29,920 bases of DNA from CAZWVM01 sp964637705 (GTDB lineage: Bacteria > UBA8481), in the NCBI GenBank assembly GCA_964637705.1, contig CAZWVM010000017.1:1-29920 (forward strand), written 5' to 3'. Every line of letters begins with the position of its first letter. Position 1 is the stretch's first letter. Positions 8,719 through 15,129 of the stretch are shown in pieces. A program made the translations under genes and the position numbers. Under the pieces are notes generated by a model. It saw only the letters and a list, made by a program, of their open reading frames with translations, made no database searches and was not told the origin of the DNA.

Positions 8719-9926
8719 CGCTGCCCGCCCTTCGGCGCGCCGGATCCGCGATCGGCGGCATCCTGCTCGAGACGCGCGATCCGCTCCGCCATCTCGTTCA
8801 TGTTGCGGCGCGCGATCGCCAGGAGCGGATGGAGATCGCTCCCGGGACCGGCCGATGGATGGTCCGCGATGCGGTCGAGGGCACGACCGGCCTGTTCGAG
8901 CGGCGCGCCGATCTCGTCCAGCTCCTGCGCGATCCGGTCTCGATGCGCGATCAACCGCGCGTTCTCCTCGGCCAGTTCCCGGCCGGCCTGCGCCGTGCTT
9001 CTTCGCGAGAGCAGGGCGCCGGCCAGGGAGGATATGACCGCGACGGCAAGGACGAGAAGGGCGGTCCAGGCCCACTCCTGCCCCGTCTCCGCGCCGCGCA
9101 ACTGTACCTCCTTCAGGTGCCTCTCGATCGCCTGGTAATAGGGCGATCCCGGGTTTTGTTTCATCTCACGGACCCGGGCATCGATGCGGTCGATGAGGAT
9201 CGGGTTGATGGAGCGTCCCCTTGGAAAGGCGAAGAGGAGGTTGGCGGGATTGATCACGACGGGCGTGCGGTGGACCGCGTAGCTCTCCTCGCTCTGGATG
9301 CCGAAGATCCGGTTGACGATCCCGGCGTCGGCGGCACCGCGCTCGAGGAGTTCGAAGACCTCCCTGTAGCCGTCCGCCTCGACGATGACGCAGCCGAGGT
9401 CGTAACGGCGGGAGAGGGAGATGATTCCCTCGGGACCGTTGGTGTGGATGCTGCCCTTCATCGTCGCCACGCGTTTTCCGCGCAGGTCGAGCAGCGAATA
9501 GATCTCGCCGGGTCGCGCCGCGTAGACGCGCCCCCAGTTCGTCAGGAGGTTCTCCTTGTTGAACTCGAACGGCTCGGCCCGTTCCTCCGACCAGGCCACG
9601 TCGACCATGATCTCGAGCTCGCGCCGGGAGAGCCGCTCGAGGCATTCCGTCCAACTGCCCGGAACGTATTCGAGCCGCCATCCTTCTCGACGGGCGATTT
9701 CGTCGAGGACCTCGGCGAAGAATCCGGCGGCTCGTCCGTCGGGCCCCGTGAAGATCTTCGGGGGATTCTCGTAGAGGCCGACGCGGATCGTGTCGGGCAG
9801 GGTCGTTCCGGCGGGTTTCGCGCCGGCCGCGACGGTCGCGCCGGATGCCGCGGCGAACGCGAAGAGGAGGACGAGGGCAAGGGCGGCGACCCGCCCGGGC
9901 GGCGTTGGAAACGGGCGCGCCTTCAT
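8715..9926 (-). CDS. Membrane-anchored solute-binding (SBP_bac_3) sensor protein without a kinase domain
   Basis: 403 residues. It has a signal peptide or N-terminal anchor (VAALALVLLFAFAAASGATVAAG), then a type-3 periplasmic solute-binding fold (about 45-275: IRVGLYENPPKIF, GFFAEVLDEIARREGW, LDLRGKRVATMKGS). A transmembrane helix follows (about 283-305, WTALLVLAVAVISSLAGALL), and then a cytoplasmic helical tail (RELAEENARLIAHRDRIAQELDEIG...). The layout is like BvgS/PAS-less sensor kinases, but the tail ends without HisKA or HATPase. It is the first gene of the operon and overlaps the MASE1 kinase by ATGA, so it may pass a periplasmic small-molecule signal to that kinase through its coiled coil. 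GGAG lies eight bases before the ATG. Confidence 0.85.
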   Translation of the reverse strand: MKARPFPTPPGRVAALALVLLFAFAAASGATVAAGAKPAGTTLPDTIRVGLYENPPKIFTGPDGRAAGFFAEVLDEIARREGWRLEYVPGSWTECLERLSRRELEIMVDVAWSEERAEPFEFNKENLLTNWGRVYAARPGEIYSLLDLRGKRVATMKGSIHTNGPEGIISLSRRYDLGCVIVEADGYREVFELLERGAADAGIVNRIFGIQSEESYAVHRTPVVINPANLLFAFPRGRSINPILIDRIDARVREMKQNPGSPYYQAIERHLKEVQLRGAETGQEWAWTALLVLAVAVISSLAGALLSRRSTAQAGRELAEENARLIAHRDRIAQELDEIGAPLEQAGRALDRIADHPSAGPGSDLHPLLAIARRNMNEMAERIARLEQDAADRGSGAPKGGQR

Positions 9927-10041
9927 CAGAACTTCTCCAGGACCGTCGACTCGAGAGGCCTCAACGAATGCAGTGCCTCCGCGGGTGGAGAGATCAGTGA
10001 GACCGCGAGGAGGAGGCGAATGCAGAGACGACTCGGCAACA

Positions 10042-10069
10042 CCCTCCCTCCCTCCCTCCCTCCCTCCCC
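10042..10069 (-). repeat. (CCCT)6-CCCC tetranucleotide tract; G-quadruplex-forming on the minus strand
   Basis: Six CCCT units followed by CCCC give seven evenly spaced C-triplets on the plus strand. The transcribed leader RNA of the minus-strand signalling operon therefore reads as seven GGG runs separated by single A bases, an ideal parallel G-quadruplex. It lies about 60-85 bases after the predicted transcript start and about 115 bases before the start codon at 9926. Tetranucleotide tracts can also change copy number by slippage. Confidence 0.85.
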
Positions 10070-10134
10070 GCGAGCATGCACCGCTGTTTCACACCAGCAT
10101 CGGTCCACAACCCGCCGCAGTCCCCCCACGACAC

Positions 10135-10163
10135 ATATAGTACGATGCCGGTGGGAAATGCAA
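10135..10163 (-). promoter_or_regulatory. Predicted promoter of the four-gene signalling operon
   Basis: Minus strand TTGCAT (10163-10158), 17 bases, CTATAT (10140-10135). This is the most AT-rich spot in the 353-base gap 9927-10279. Transcription would start near 10128, giving a leader of about 200 bases that includes the G-rich tract. Confidence 0.45.
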
Positions 10164-10204
10164 CGCGCCGGGGGTGCCGCGCGGCGCATCCGCGAGGGAA
10201 CCCG

Positions 10205-10232
10205 TTGACATCGGCCCGCCGGTCTTCAGAAT
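10205..10232 (+). promoter_or_regulatory. Predicted promoter of the NosL/MerB-like gene
   Basis: A perfect -35 TTGACA (10205-10210), 16 bases, CAGAAT (10227-10232). The start would be near 10239, and the Shine-Dalgarno GGAGGA follows just before the ATG at 10280. It diverges from the promoter at 10135-10163. Confidence 0.5.
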
Positions 10233-10279
10233 CGCGGCGCGGGGGCGAGGCGGAGTGAGGGTCCCCACCGGAGGAAGAC

Positions 10280-11170
10280 ATGAAGCTCATCTCGAGACGG
10301 GCGATCCTGGCCGCGCTGGCGCTTGTGGTCCTGGGCATGAATGCCTGCGGTGGCGGCACGCCGACCGAGAGTCGTACCGGGGCCCGCTGCGCCATGTGCG
10401 GCGTCGCTCAGAAACCGGCGACCGCGGCCACGGTCGTCCTGCGAGACGGAAAGACCTGCGAATACTGCTGCCCGCACTGCGCGGTGATGGGCATGAGCCT
10501 CGCCGAGTTTTCGAGCGCCGAGATCGAGACGGTCCTCCTGAGCGATCACGGTTCCGGGGAACGGGTTCCGGCCGATGCCGCGTCGATCATCTTCGAACCG
10601 GACGTCGTTCCGTGTTGCGCGCCCGGCATCATCGCGTTCCGTGACCGGTCCGCGGCGGAGGCATTCAGGACGGCGCACGGGGGCGAGATTCTTCCGTGGC
10701 GCGAGATCACGGCCCGGATGCTCAAGAACCGGTGCTCCGCCTGCGGCATGGTTCTCCATCCTCCCGTCGCGATCCGCGTCGAATACGCATCGGGTGGCAG
10801 GGAGCTTTCCTGCTGTCCTGTCTGCGCCCTGGCTTGCGTTCTCGATACCCCCGCGGTCGTCCGCTTCCGGGACGCTCGCTCAGGCGCGCCCGTGACGGCG
10901 ACCGTCAACGCTCAAGGAGGGATCACGGCGGATCCGGCGGCGGCGCGTTTCTGGATCGGCATGAAGACGGTCGAGGGCGAGACGAAGCCGGCCGGCTGCC
11001 ATTTCAACTTCGTTTTCGGTTCGCTCGAGACGCTCGCGGACTGGAAGGGCGCCCACCCGGAAGCCGCGGGGATGGCGATGGATCCGTCGACCGCGCTCGC
11101 TTTCGCGCGCAAGGCCCGACCGGGCATGGAGGCGAAGCGCGAGGAGCGGCTGAGGGCGGCGGGGCTTTGA
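10280..11170 (+). CDS. Lipoprotein with tandem NosL-like and MerB-like domains
   Basis: 296 residues with a lipobox-like end to the signal peptide (LGMNAC, Cys23). Domain 1 (about 35-150) is NosL-like: CAMCGV, CEYCCPHC, then the A-E-A-F...HGGEILPW end. Domain 2 (about 152-290) resembles alkylmercury lyase MerB. It has CVLDT (C186, D189), which aligns with the C96-x-x-D99 of MerB. SGAPVTATV follows, then GCHFNFVF (C240), which aligns with the second catalytic Cys, with the SLETLADWKGAHP tail typical of MerB. NosL and MerB share one fold (SCOP 'NosL/MerB-like'), so this may be a duplication. If exported, it could bind copper or mercury or cleave organometals outside the cytoplasm. The domain 2 assignment comes from my memory of MerB, not a search. 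GGAGGA precedes the ATG; the next gene follows after 40 bases. Confidence 0.72.
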   Translation: MKLISRRAILAALALVVLGMNACGGGTPTESRTGARCAMCGVAQKPATAATVVLRDGKTCEYCCPHCAVMGMSLAEFSSAEIETVLLSDHGSGERVPADAASIIFEPDVVPCCAPGIIAFRDRSAAEAFRTAHGGEILPWREITARMLKNRCSACGMVLHPPVAIRVEYASGGRELSCCPVCALACVLDTPAVVRFRDARSGAPVTATVNAQGGITADPAAARFWIGMKTVEGETKPAGCHFNFVFGSLETLADWKGAHPEAAGMAMDPSTALAFARKARPGMEAKREERLRAAGL

Positions 11171-11210
11171 CCGCCGGGCGGCCGGCCCGTTCCCCCGGCG
11201 CGGAAACGCC

Positions 11211-12179
11211 GTGATCCTCAACGCGGGAACCGTCGTCTACGTCATCCTCTCCGCCTGCCTTGCGGCGCTCGGCGCGGCCGCCGCCGCCCTGGGGCTGCGC
11301 GTGGCCGCGTCGTGGACCGGAACTTCGCCGGGATCGGAGCGGCGGTTCGACCTGGAGCGTCGTGGTTATCTCGTCTCGACCCTTCTTGCCGTCGGCCTTC
11401 TCTTCTCGATCGTTCTCATTCCGGCCTGGTTCGCGACGCTCGCTTCGCTCGTGCCGAGCGTTCCGGGCGCGATGTGCCTGACCGGCGTGCACATGGTCCG
11501 GCCGGAATATGCGTTTCCCGCGACGATCGCCAAGTTCTTTCTGCCCGGCGCCTTTCTCGCGTGGATGCTCCTGCGCGGCCTCGACGCGCGGGACCGTCGC
11601 CAACCCCATGCCGCGGGGCTTTACCGCGCCCTGCCGGCCGTGGCGCTTCTCCTCGCGCTCGTCTCGTCTCTCGACGTCGCTACGCTCGTGACGATCGAAC
11701 CACGCCGCGTCGGTTGCTGCACGTCGCTCTTCGACGATCCACCGCCCGAGGTTCCCGTTCTGCTCAAGACTTCGACCGTGACATGGACATGGGCCGTGCT
11801 CGCGATTCTCGCGGCGAGCCTCGTGATTCTCCGGTGGCGGCGCCGGCGGCCGCGCCTGCGGCGGTTCCTCGCCCTTCTCGCGCCCGCCGGCCTCCTCGTC
11901 TTTCTCTTCGCGCTTCACACGCGCCTCGCGCCCGACATCCTCCGGACCCCCTACCATCACTGCGTCTTCTGCCTCTTTCGGGATTCGTGGCCGGCCGTCC
12001 TCGGCTCGGGCGCGATCGTCTCCGGGTTCTGGATGGCGGGCGCATTGGGGTTCTCGGGCGGGAGAGAGCTCGAGCCGGAAGCGGTGCGTTACGAGGCCGG
12101 CGTCGCGTGCCTCGCGACGGCTCTCCTGGCGGCCGGCACCCTGCTCATCGGCGCCGCGTGGGCCGTCAGCGGATCCTGA
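11211..12179 (+). CDS. Polytopic membrane protein with conserved-looking Cys motifs, unknown function
   Basis: 322 residues from GTG 11211, with about eight hydrophobic segments. These include VIYVILSACLAALGAAAAAL (approximate start), STLLAVGLLFSIVLIPAWF, FFLPGAFLAWMLL, ALPAVALLLALVSSL, TWTWAVLAILAASLVIL, FLALLAPAGLLVFLFAL, AIVSGFWMAGALGF and ATALLAAGTLLIGAAWAV. Loops carry PGAMCLTGVHMVRPEYAF, RRVGCCTSLFDDPP and YHHCVFCLFRD. Paired Cys and His beside membrane helices suggest metal binding or transport. The partner is probably the NosL/MerB-like lipoprotein 40 bases upstream. I do not recognise the family. The last 14 bases overlap the convergent L,D-transpeptidase gene. Confidence 0.75.
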   Translation: MILNAGTVVYVILSACLAALGAAAAALGLRVAASWTGTSPGSERRFDLERRGYLVSTLLAVGLLFSIVLIPAWFATLASLVPSVPGAMCLTGVHMVRPEYAFPATIAKFFLPGAFLAWMLLRGLDARDRRQPHAAGLYRALPAVALLLALVSSLDVATLVTIEPRRVGCCTSLFDDPPPEVPVLLKTSTVTWTWAVLAILAASLVILRWRRRRPRLRRFLALLAPAGLLVFLFALHTRLAPDILRTPYHHCVFCLFRDSWPAVLGSGAIVSGFWMAGALGFSGGRELEPEAVRYEAGVACLATALLAAGTLLIGAAWAVSGS

Positions 12180-12930
12180 TCGGGCCGTCGCGGAAGATGT
12201 ACCGGCCGTCGCGCACGGAGACGCGTGGCGGGACGCGGGTTCTTTCGAAGAGCTCGTAACCCTCCTTCAGGTTTCTCCAGAAGACGCCGTCTTCCGCGGA
12301 TTCCGGCGCGAGGAGGCCGAGGAGACGCGGCCGATCGGCGTCCTCCCACCTTTCCCGCGTCATGCGGAAGGGAAAGACGTGGATCCCGACCGAGAGCTGT
12401 CCCGCGCGCAGGGCGGCCTCGACCAGCGCGAAGATCTCCTCGATGTGCTCGTCCGTCATCGCGAAGCAGCCCGTGGAGACGCATCCGCCGTGGATCATGA
12501 TCGAGCCGCCGGTGCGGCCGAGTTCCCGGTCCAGGGCGTTCGGATAGCCCATATTCATCGCGAGATGATACGAGCTCCACGGATTCAGGTTCGAGGCCGT
12601 GACCGAGTAGAAACCCTCCGGCGCCTGGCCGTCTCCTTCTTCGGTTTTCGGTCCGAGCGCCCCCGAGACGCGGCAGACGGGAAAGGTCCGGAAGAGAATG
12701 TAACGGTTGTCCCCGGCGACCCAGAGTTCGAGCTCCCGCGACTCCTTGAAGATGCGGATGAAGACGGGGCGGCCCCAGGCGAGCCCCCGACGCCGAAGAT
12801 CCGTCTCGAGGCGGGAGCGAACCCGCTCGACGGCAGCGCGGGAGCGCGGCGAGGAAGGGGGCGTGTCGGCCCGGAGGAAGGGAGCGAAGAGCAGGAGGCA
12901 GAAGAGAATGATGGGGAGACGTCGCATCAT
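12166..12930 (-). CDS. L,D-transpeptidase, YafK/YkuD family, exported
   Basis: 254 residues from ATG 12930, which gives a clean signal peptide (MMRRLPIILFCLLLFAPFLRA). An in-frame ATG at 12966 would add 12 residues ahead of it. The catalytic segment is GGSIMIHGGCVSTGCFAMTD with the nucleophile Cys155. Upstream is the fold's substrate strand FIRIFKESRELELWV, and further on GPKTEEGDGQAPEGFYSV, a typical YafK-type 'KxxEGDxxxPEG' element. These enzymes form or trim 3-3 peptidoglycan crosslinks or attach proteins to the wall in the periplasm. It lies 16 bases after the cysteine desulfidase gene and is probably cotranscribed, though the functions look unrelated. Confidence 0.9.
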   Translation of the reverse strand: MMRRLPIILFCLLLFAPFLRADTPPSSPRSRAAVERVRSRLETDLRRRGLAWGRPVFIRIFKESRELELWVAGDNRYILFRTFPVCRVSGALGPKTEEGDGQAPEGFYSVTASNLNPWSSYHLAMNMGYPNALDRELGRTGGSIMIHGGCVSTGCFAMTDEHIEEIFALVEAALRAGQLSVGIHVFPFRMTRERWEDADRPRLLGLLAPESAEDGVFWRNLKEGYELFERTRVPPRVSVRDGRYIFRDGPIRIR

Positions 12931-12946
12931 CGGACCGCGGACAAGG

Positions 12947-14002
12947 CTAGCGGGCGACCGTCGCATCTTCCAGCGTCACCTCGATCGCCGCGAGCGCCTG
13001 GCGGGCCTTGGCGGCGCAGGAGGGGAGAGCGCCCGGGCAGCGGAGCGTGTCGAGCCGGGCGGTCACGGCGGCCATCACGCGCCTGATATCGCCGGGATTC
13101 ATGCCGGCATGGAAGGCGTAGCCGGCGGCGAGCGCGGGCGCGGCCTTCGTCGCGATGCCGCAGGCGCCCGAGAGCCGGCTGTGGCGGCGCGTGAGATGGA
13201 CCTGCACGAGGAGCGCGAAGACGACGGCCGGAAGAGCGCGCCGGCCCTCCGCGCGCACGAGCTCGCGGAGCGGGACGCCCAGGAAGATTCCCTGGTTGCC
13301 CGAGCCGGTGAGCGTGACGACGCGGAGATTCTCCCCGGTCATGCGGCCGCGGATGAGCGCGGCGACGCGGGTCGCGACGTCGTGCTTTCGATCGCCCTCG
13401 ACTTGTTCCTTTAGGAATTTCGCCGCGATTCGCTCGAGCTTCGCCGACCGCGCGCGGGCGAGCGACCAGGCCTCGGCGAGCGAGGGGGGGCGCTCAGCCG
13501 CGGCGGAACGGGTCCGGCGAAGAGTCTCGCGGTCGCACCTCAGGGAGGCGATCCGGTCGTGCCGCCCGCTCACCGTCACGGAGACTTCGCGGCCGCGCGA
13601 TCGGAGAAGCACGGTGAGGTAGAGTCCGCGCCGCGAGAGCGTCTTCGTCTTCAGCCAGCCGCGCCTCAGCGTCAACCGGCGATAATCGACCCGGCGATCC
13701 CCCAATCCGGCGAACGGGTCGAAGCCTTCGCCCTCGGCCACCAGGCCCGCCGCGGCCACGGCCTCGAGCCCTCTCTTCCGGACGAACGGCACGACAGCGG
13801 TCGAGGCGTTTCTCCGGACGTCAGGGGAGAGGCGCAGTTCGACGACGGCGTCGTCGAGCGCGAAGGCGTCTCCCAGCTGGAGCCGGGCCTGCCTCAGCGC
13901 GAAGGCGATCGAGGCCGGCTCGGTGCAACCGACGACCGGCACGATCTCTCCCTCCAGAAGCCGAGCGGCCCGCGCGACGGAGACCGGGCGCACGCGGATC
14001 AT
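12947..14002 (-). CDS. L-cysteine desulfidase-like [4Fe-4S] enzyme (UPF0597 / serine dehydratase alpha-like family)
   Basis: 351 residues. Family marks are EIVPVVGCTEPASIAFALRQA at the N-terminus, VTLTGSGNQGIF in the middle, LSGACGIATKAA, and CPGALPSC (Cys-x6-Cys) near the end. In the archaeal L-cysteine desulfidase, one N-terminal Cys and three later Cys are functional, the latter as cluster ligands. The same four positions (CTEP, GACG, C-x6-C) are present here. The reaction is L-cysteine to pyruvate, ammonia and sulfide. The gene diverges from the metal-sulfur cluster operon at 14095 and shares its palindromic control site, so it could supply sulfide to that pathway. The family also includes E. 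coli CyuA. No good Shine-Dalgarno sequence is seen at ATG 14002. Confidence 0.87.
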   Translation of the reverse strand: MIRVRPVSVARAARLLEGEIVPVVGCTEPASIAFALRQARLQLGDAFALDDAVVELRLSPDVRRNASTAVVPFVRKRGLEAVAAAGLVAEGEGFDPFAGLGDRRVDYRRLTLRRGWLKTKTLSRRGLYLTVLLRSRGREVSVTVSGRHDRIASLRCDRETLRRTRSAAAERPPSLAEAWSLARARSAKLERIAAKFLKEQVEGDRKHDVATRVAALIRGRMTGENLRVVTLTGSGNQGIFLGVPLRELVRAEGRRALPAVVFALLVQVHLTRRHSRLSGACGIATKAAPALAAGYAFHAGMNPGDIRRVMAAVTARLDTLRCPGALPSCAAKARQALAAIEVTLEDATVAR

Positions 14003-14016
14003 CGTGGAAATGCCCC

Positions 14017-14045
14017 TTGACTTAATATGAACATATGTTCATAAT
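14017..14045 (+). promoter_or_regulatory. Strong sigma70-like promoter of the metal-sulfur operon
   Basis: TTGACT (14017-14022), 17 bases, CATAAT (14040-14045); each box differs from consensus at one base. It is the best promoter match in the window. The transcript would start near 14052, leaving a leader of about 43 bases with AAGGAG (14082-14087) seven bases before the ATG at 14095. An 18-bp palindrome fills the spacer and overlaps the -10 box. Confidence 0.65.
14026..14043. promoter_or_regulatory. 18-bp perfect palindromic operator
   Basis: TATGAACATATGTTCATA is a perfect inverted repeat centred at 14034/14035, between the -35 and -10 boxes. The core TGAACA...TGTTCA resembles operators of ArsR/SmtB-family metal sensors, whose usual position is exactly this spacer, so repression by steric block is the likely mechanism. 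No ArsR-type gene lies in the window. The DUF134 protein encoded next is another candidate for the binding protein. The site also lies 24-41 bases before the divergent cysteine desulfidase start. Confidence 0.7.
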
Positions 14046-14094
14046 AGCTCTCGACGCTCGATTCGTCAATCCCCGTTTCGCGAAGGAGACCCCG

Positions 14095-14496
14095 ATGCCC
14101 CGACCGCCCTGCCCCCGCCGCGTGGGATTCACCCCCGGCGTCGTCTTCTACAAGCCGGCCGGGGTGCCGCTGAGGGATCTCGAGATCGTGGTCGTGCCCC
14201 TCGACGAGTTCGAGGCGGTCCGGCTCGCGGACCTCGAGGCGTTGTATCAGGAGGACGGCGCGGAACGGATGAAGATCTCGCGTCCGACCTTCGCGCGACT
14301 TGTGGAGTCCGGGCGCCGGAAGATCGCCGACGCCCTGGCGAACGGCAAGGCGATCCGGCTCGAGGGCGGGCCGGTGATGGAGGAAACCGACTCCCCGTGC
14401 CCGGGCGGCGGCTCCGGGAGAGGGTTCGGCGGCGGCGGTGGCTGCGGCCGCGGCCGCGGGCGGAGATGGCGCGGGGGACGAGGAGGAGCGATGTGA
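14095..14496 (+). CDS. DUF134 (UPF0251) family HTH protein with Gly/Arg-rich tail
   Basis: 133 residues. The family signature is clear: MPRPPCPRRVGFTPGVVFYKPAGVPL, then LDEFEAVRLADLEALYQEDGAERMKISRPTFARLVESGRRKIADAL. The latter is a sigma70 region 4-like helix-turn-helix that probably binds DNA. DUF134 genes commonly sit beside NifX/ORP-like and MinD/Mrp ATPase genes in anaerobes, as here. The C-terminal 35 residues are unusual: PGGGSGRGFGGGGGCGRGRG and on, an RGG-like low-complexity tail with two Cys. ATG 14095 is chosen over an upstream ATG at 14035, since AAGGAG is seven bases before it and 14035 falls inside the operator. Overlaps the next gene by GTGA. Confidence 0.9.
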   Translation: MPRPPCPRRVGFTPGVVFYKPAGVPLRDLEIVVVPLDEFEAVRLADLEALYQEDGAERMKISRPTFARLVESGRRKIADALANGKAIRLEGGPVMEETDSPCPGGGSGRGFGGGGGCGRGRGRRWRGGRGGAM

Positions 14497-14852
14497 AGAT
14501 CGTGGTGACGGCGCAAGGAGAGGGGTGGGAGGCCCGCCTGGATCCACGCTTCGGCCGGGCGAAGTATTTCACCTGCGTGGATCTCGAGTCGGGAACCCAT
14601 GAATGCGCGGAGAATCGTGCCGGCCAGGATGCGACGCAGGGCGCGGGCATCAGCGCGGCGCGGACCGTCGCCGGGCTGGGCGCGGAGTCGATCGTCACGG
14701 GCCATGTCGGCCCCAAGGCCTTCAAGGCGCTCTCCGCCGCCGGGATCCGGGTCTGGCTCGCGGGCGACTCGACGGTGAGAGAAGCGGTCGAGAAGTTCCG
14801 CCGTAGCGAACTGCCGGAGGCGAAGGACGCCGACGTGGAAGGCCATTGGTAG
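14493..14852 (+). CDS. NifX/NafY/ORP-like dinitrogenase cofactor-family protein
   Basis: 119 residues from GTG 14493, with AGGAGG (14481-14486) just ahead. The sequence VKIVVTAQGEGWEARLDPRFGRAKYF, then GAGISAARTVAGLGAESIVTGHVGPKAFKAL, and the C-terminal His-Trp (VEGHW) are standard for the small Nitro_FeMo-Co family. That family includes the orange protein (ORP, Mo-Cu cluster) and MTH1175. Such proteins bind or carry metal-sulfur clusters in the cytoplasm. The first residue reads Met when GTG starts translation. A second domain of this family is fused to the ATPase at 16197-18431, so the operon has two potential cluster carriers. Confidence 0.9.
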   Translation: MKIVVTAQGEGWEARLDPRFGRAKYFTCVDLESGTHECAENRAGQDATQGAGISAARTVAGLGAESIVTGHVGPKAFKALSAAGIRVWLAGDSTVREAVEKFRRSELPEAKDADVEGHW

Positions 14853-14866
14853 GAAAGGAGACGAAG

Positions 14867-15079
14867 ATGCCGAGAGGTGATGGAACAGGGCCGAGGGGCC
14901 AGGGACCGAAGACAGGTCGGGGCATGGGCGCGTGCGGAGGCGGGGGACGTTCAGGCGGGGGACAGGGACAAGGGCCCGGCAAGGGCGCCGGGACGGGCCT
15001 GGGCCGCGGCCTCGGTCAGATGCTGAAGAAGGGTCTCGGCGGGGGCCGGGGTCCATCGCAGGGGAGCCAGGGACGGTAG
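14867..15079 (+). CDS. Small DUF5320-like Gly-rich protein
   Basis: 70 residues from ATG 14867, with AAAGGAG seven bases ahead; an ATG at 14846 overlaps the previous gene and is not used. The N-terminus MPRGDGTGPRGQGPKTGRGMGACGG is the DUF5320 signature. The rest is almost pure Gly/Gln/Lys/Arg with one Cys, ending KKGLGGGRGPSQGSQGR. The usual C-terminal coiled coil of DUF5320 is missing, so this is a short form; the longer paralogue is at 15847. DUF5320 has no known function but occurs next to NifX/MinD clusters. It might bind a metal through the Cys or act as a flexible scaffold. Confidence 0.8.
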   Translation: MPRGDGTGPRGQGPKTGRGMGACGGGGRSGGGQGQGPGKGAGTGLGRGLGQMLKKGLGGGRGPSQGSQGR

Positions 15080-15100
15080 ACGCGGCTTCGGGCCGCGTCT
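15078..15100 (+). other. Intercistronic hairpin 1 (9-bp stem)
   Basis: AGACGCGGC / GCCGCGTCT perfect stem with a TTCGG loop, starting in the stop codon of the small DUF5320 gene and ending 30 bases before peroxiredoxin. No T-run follows, so it is more likely an mRNA-stability or attenuation element than a full terminator. A 17-base core is repeated at 15816-15832. Confidence 0.6.
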
Positions 15101-15129
15101 CGGATTCTTCCATCGGGAGGAGAACAATC

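Noticed and set aside
14035..14094. Upstream ATG extending the DUF134 protein by 20 residues
   Set aside because: It falls inside the palindrome and before the predicted transcript start; the ATG at 14095 has a proper ribosome-binding site and matches the family start.
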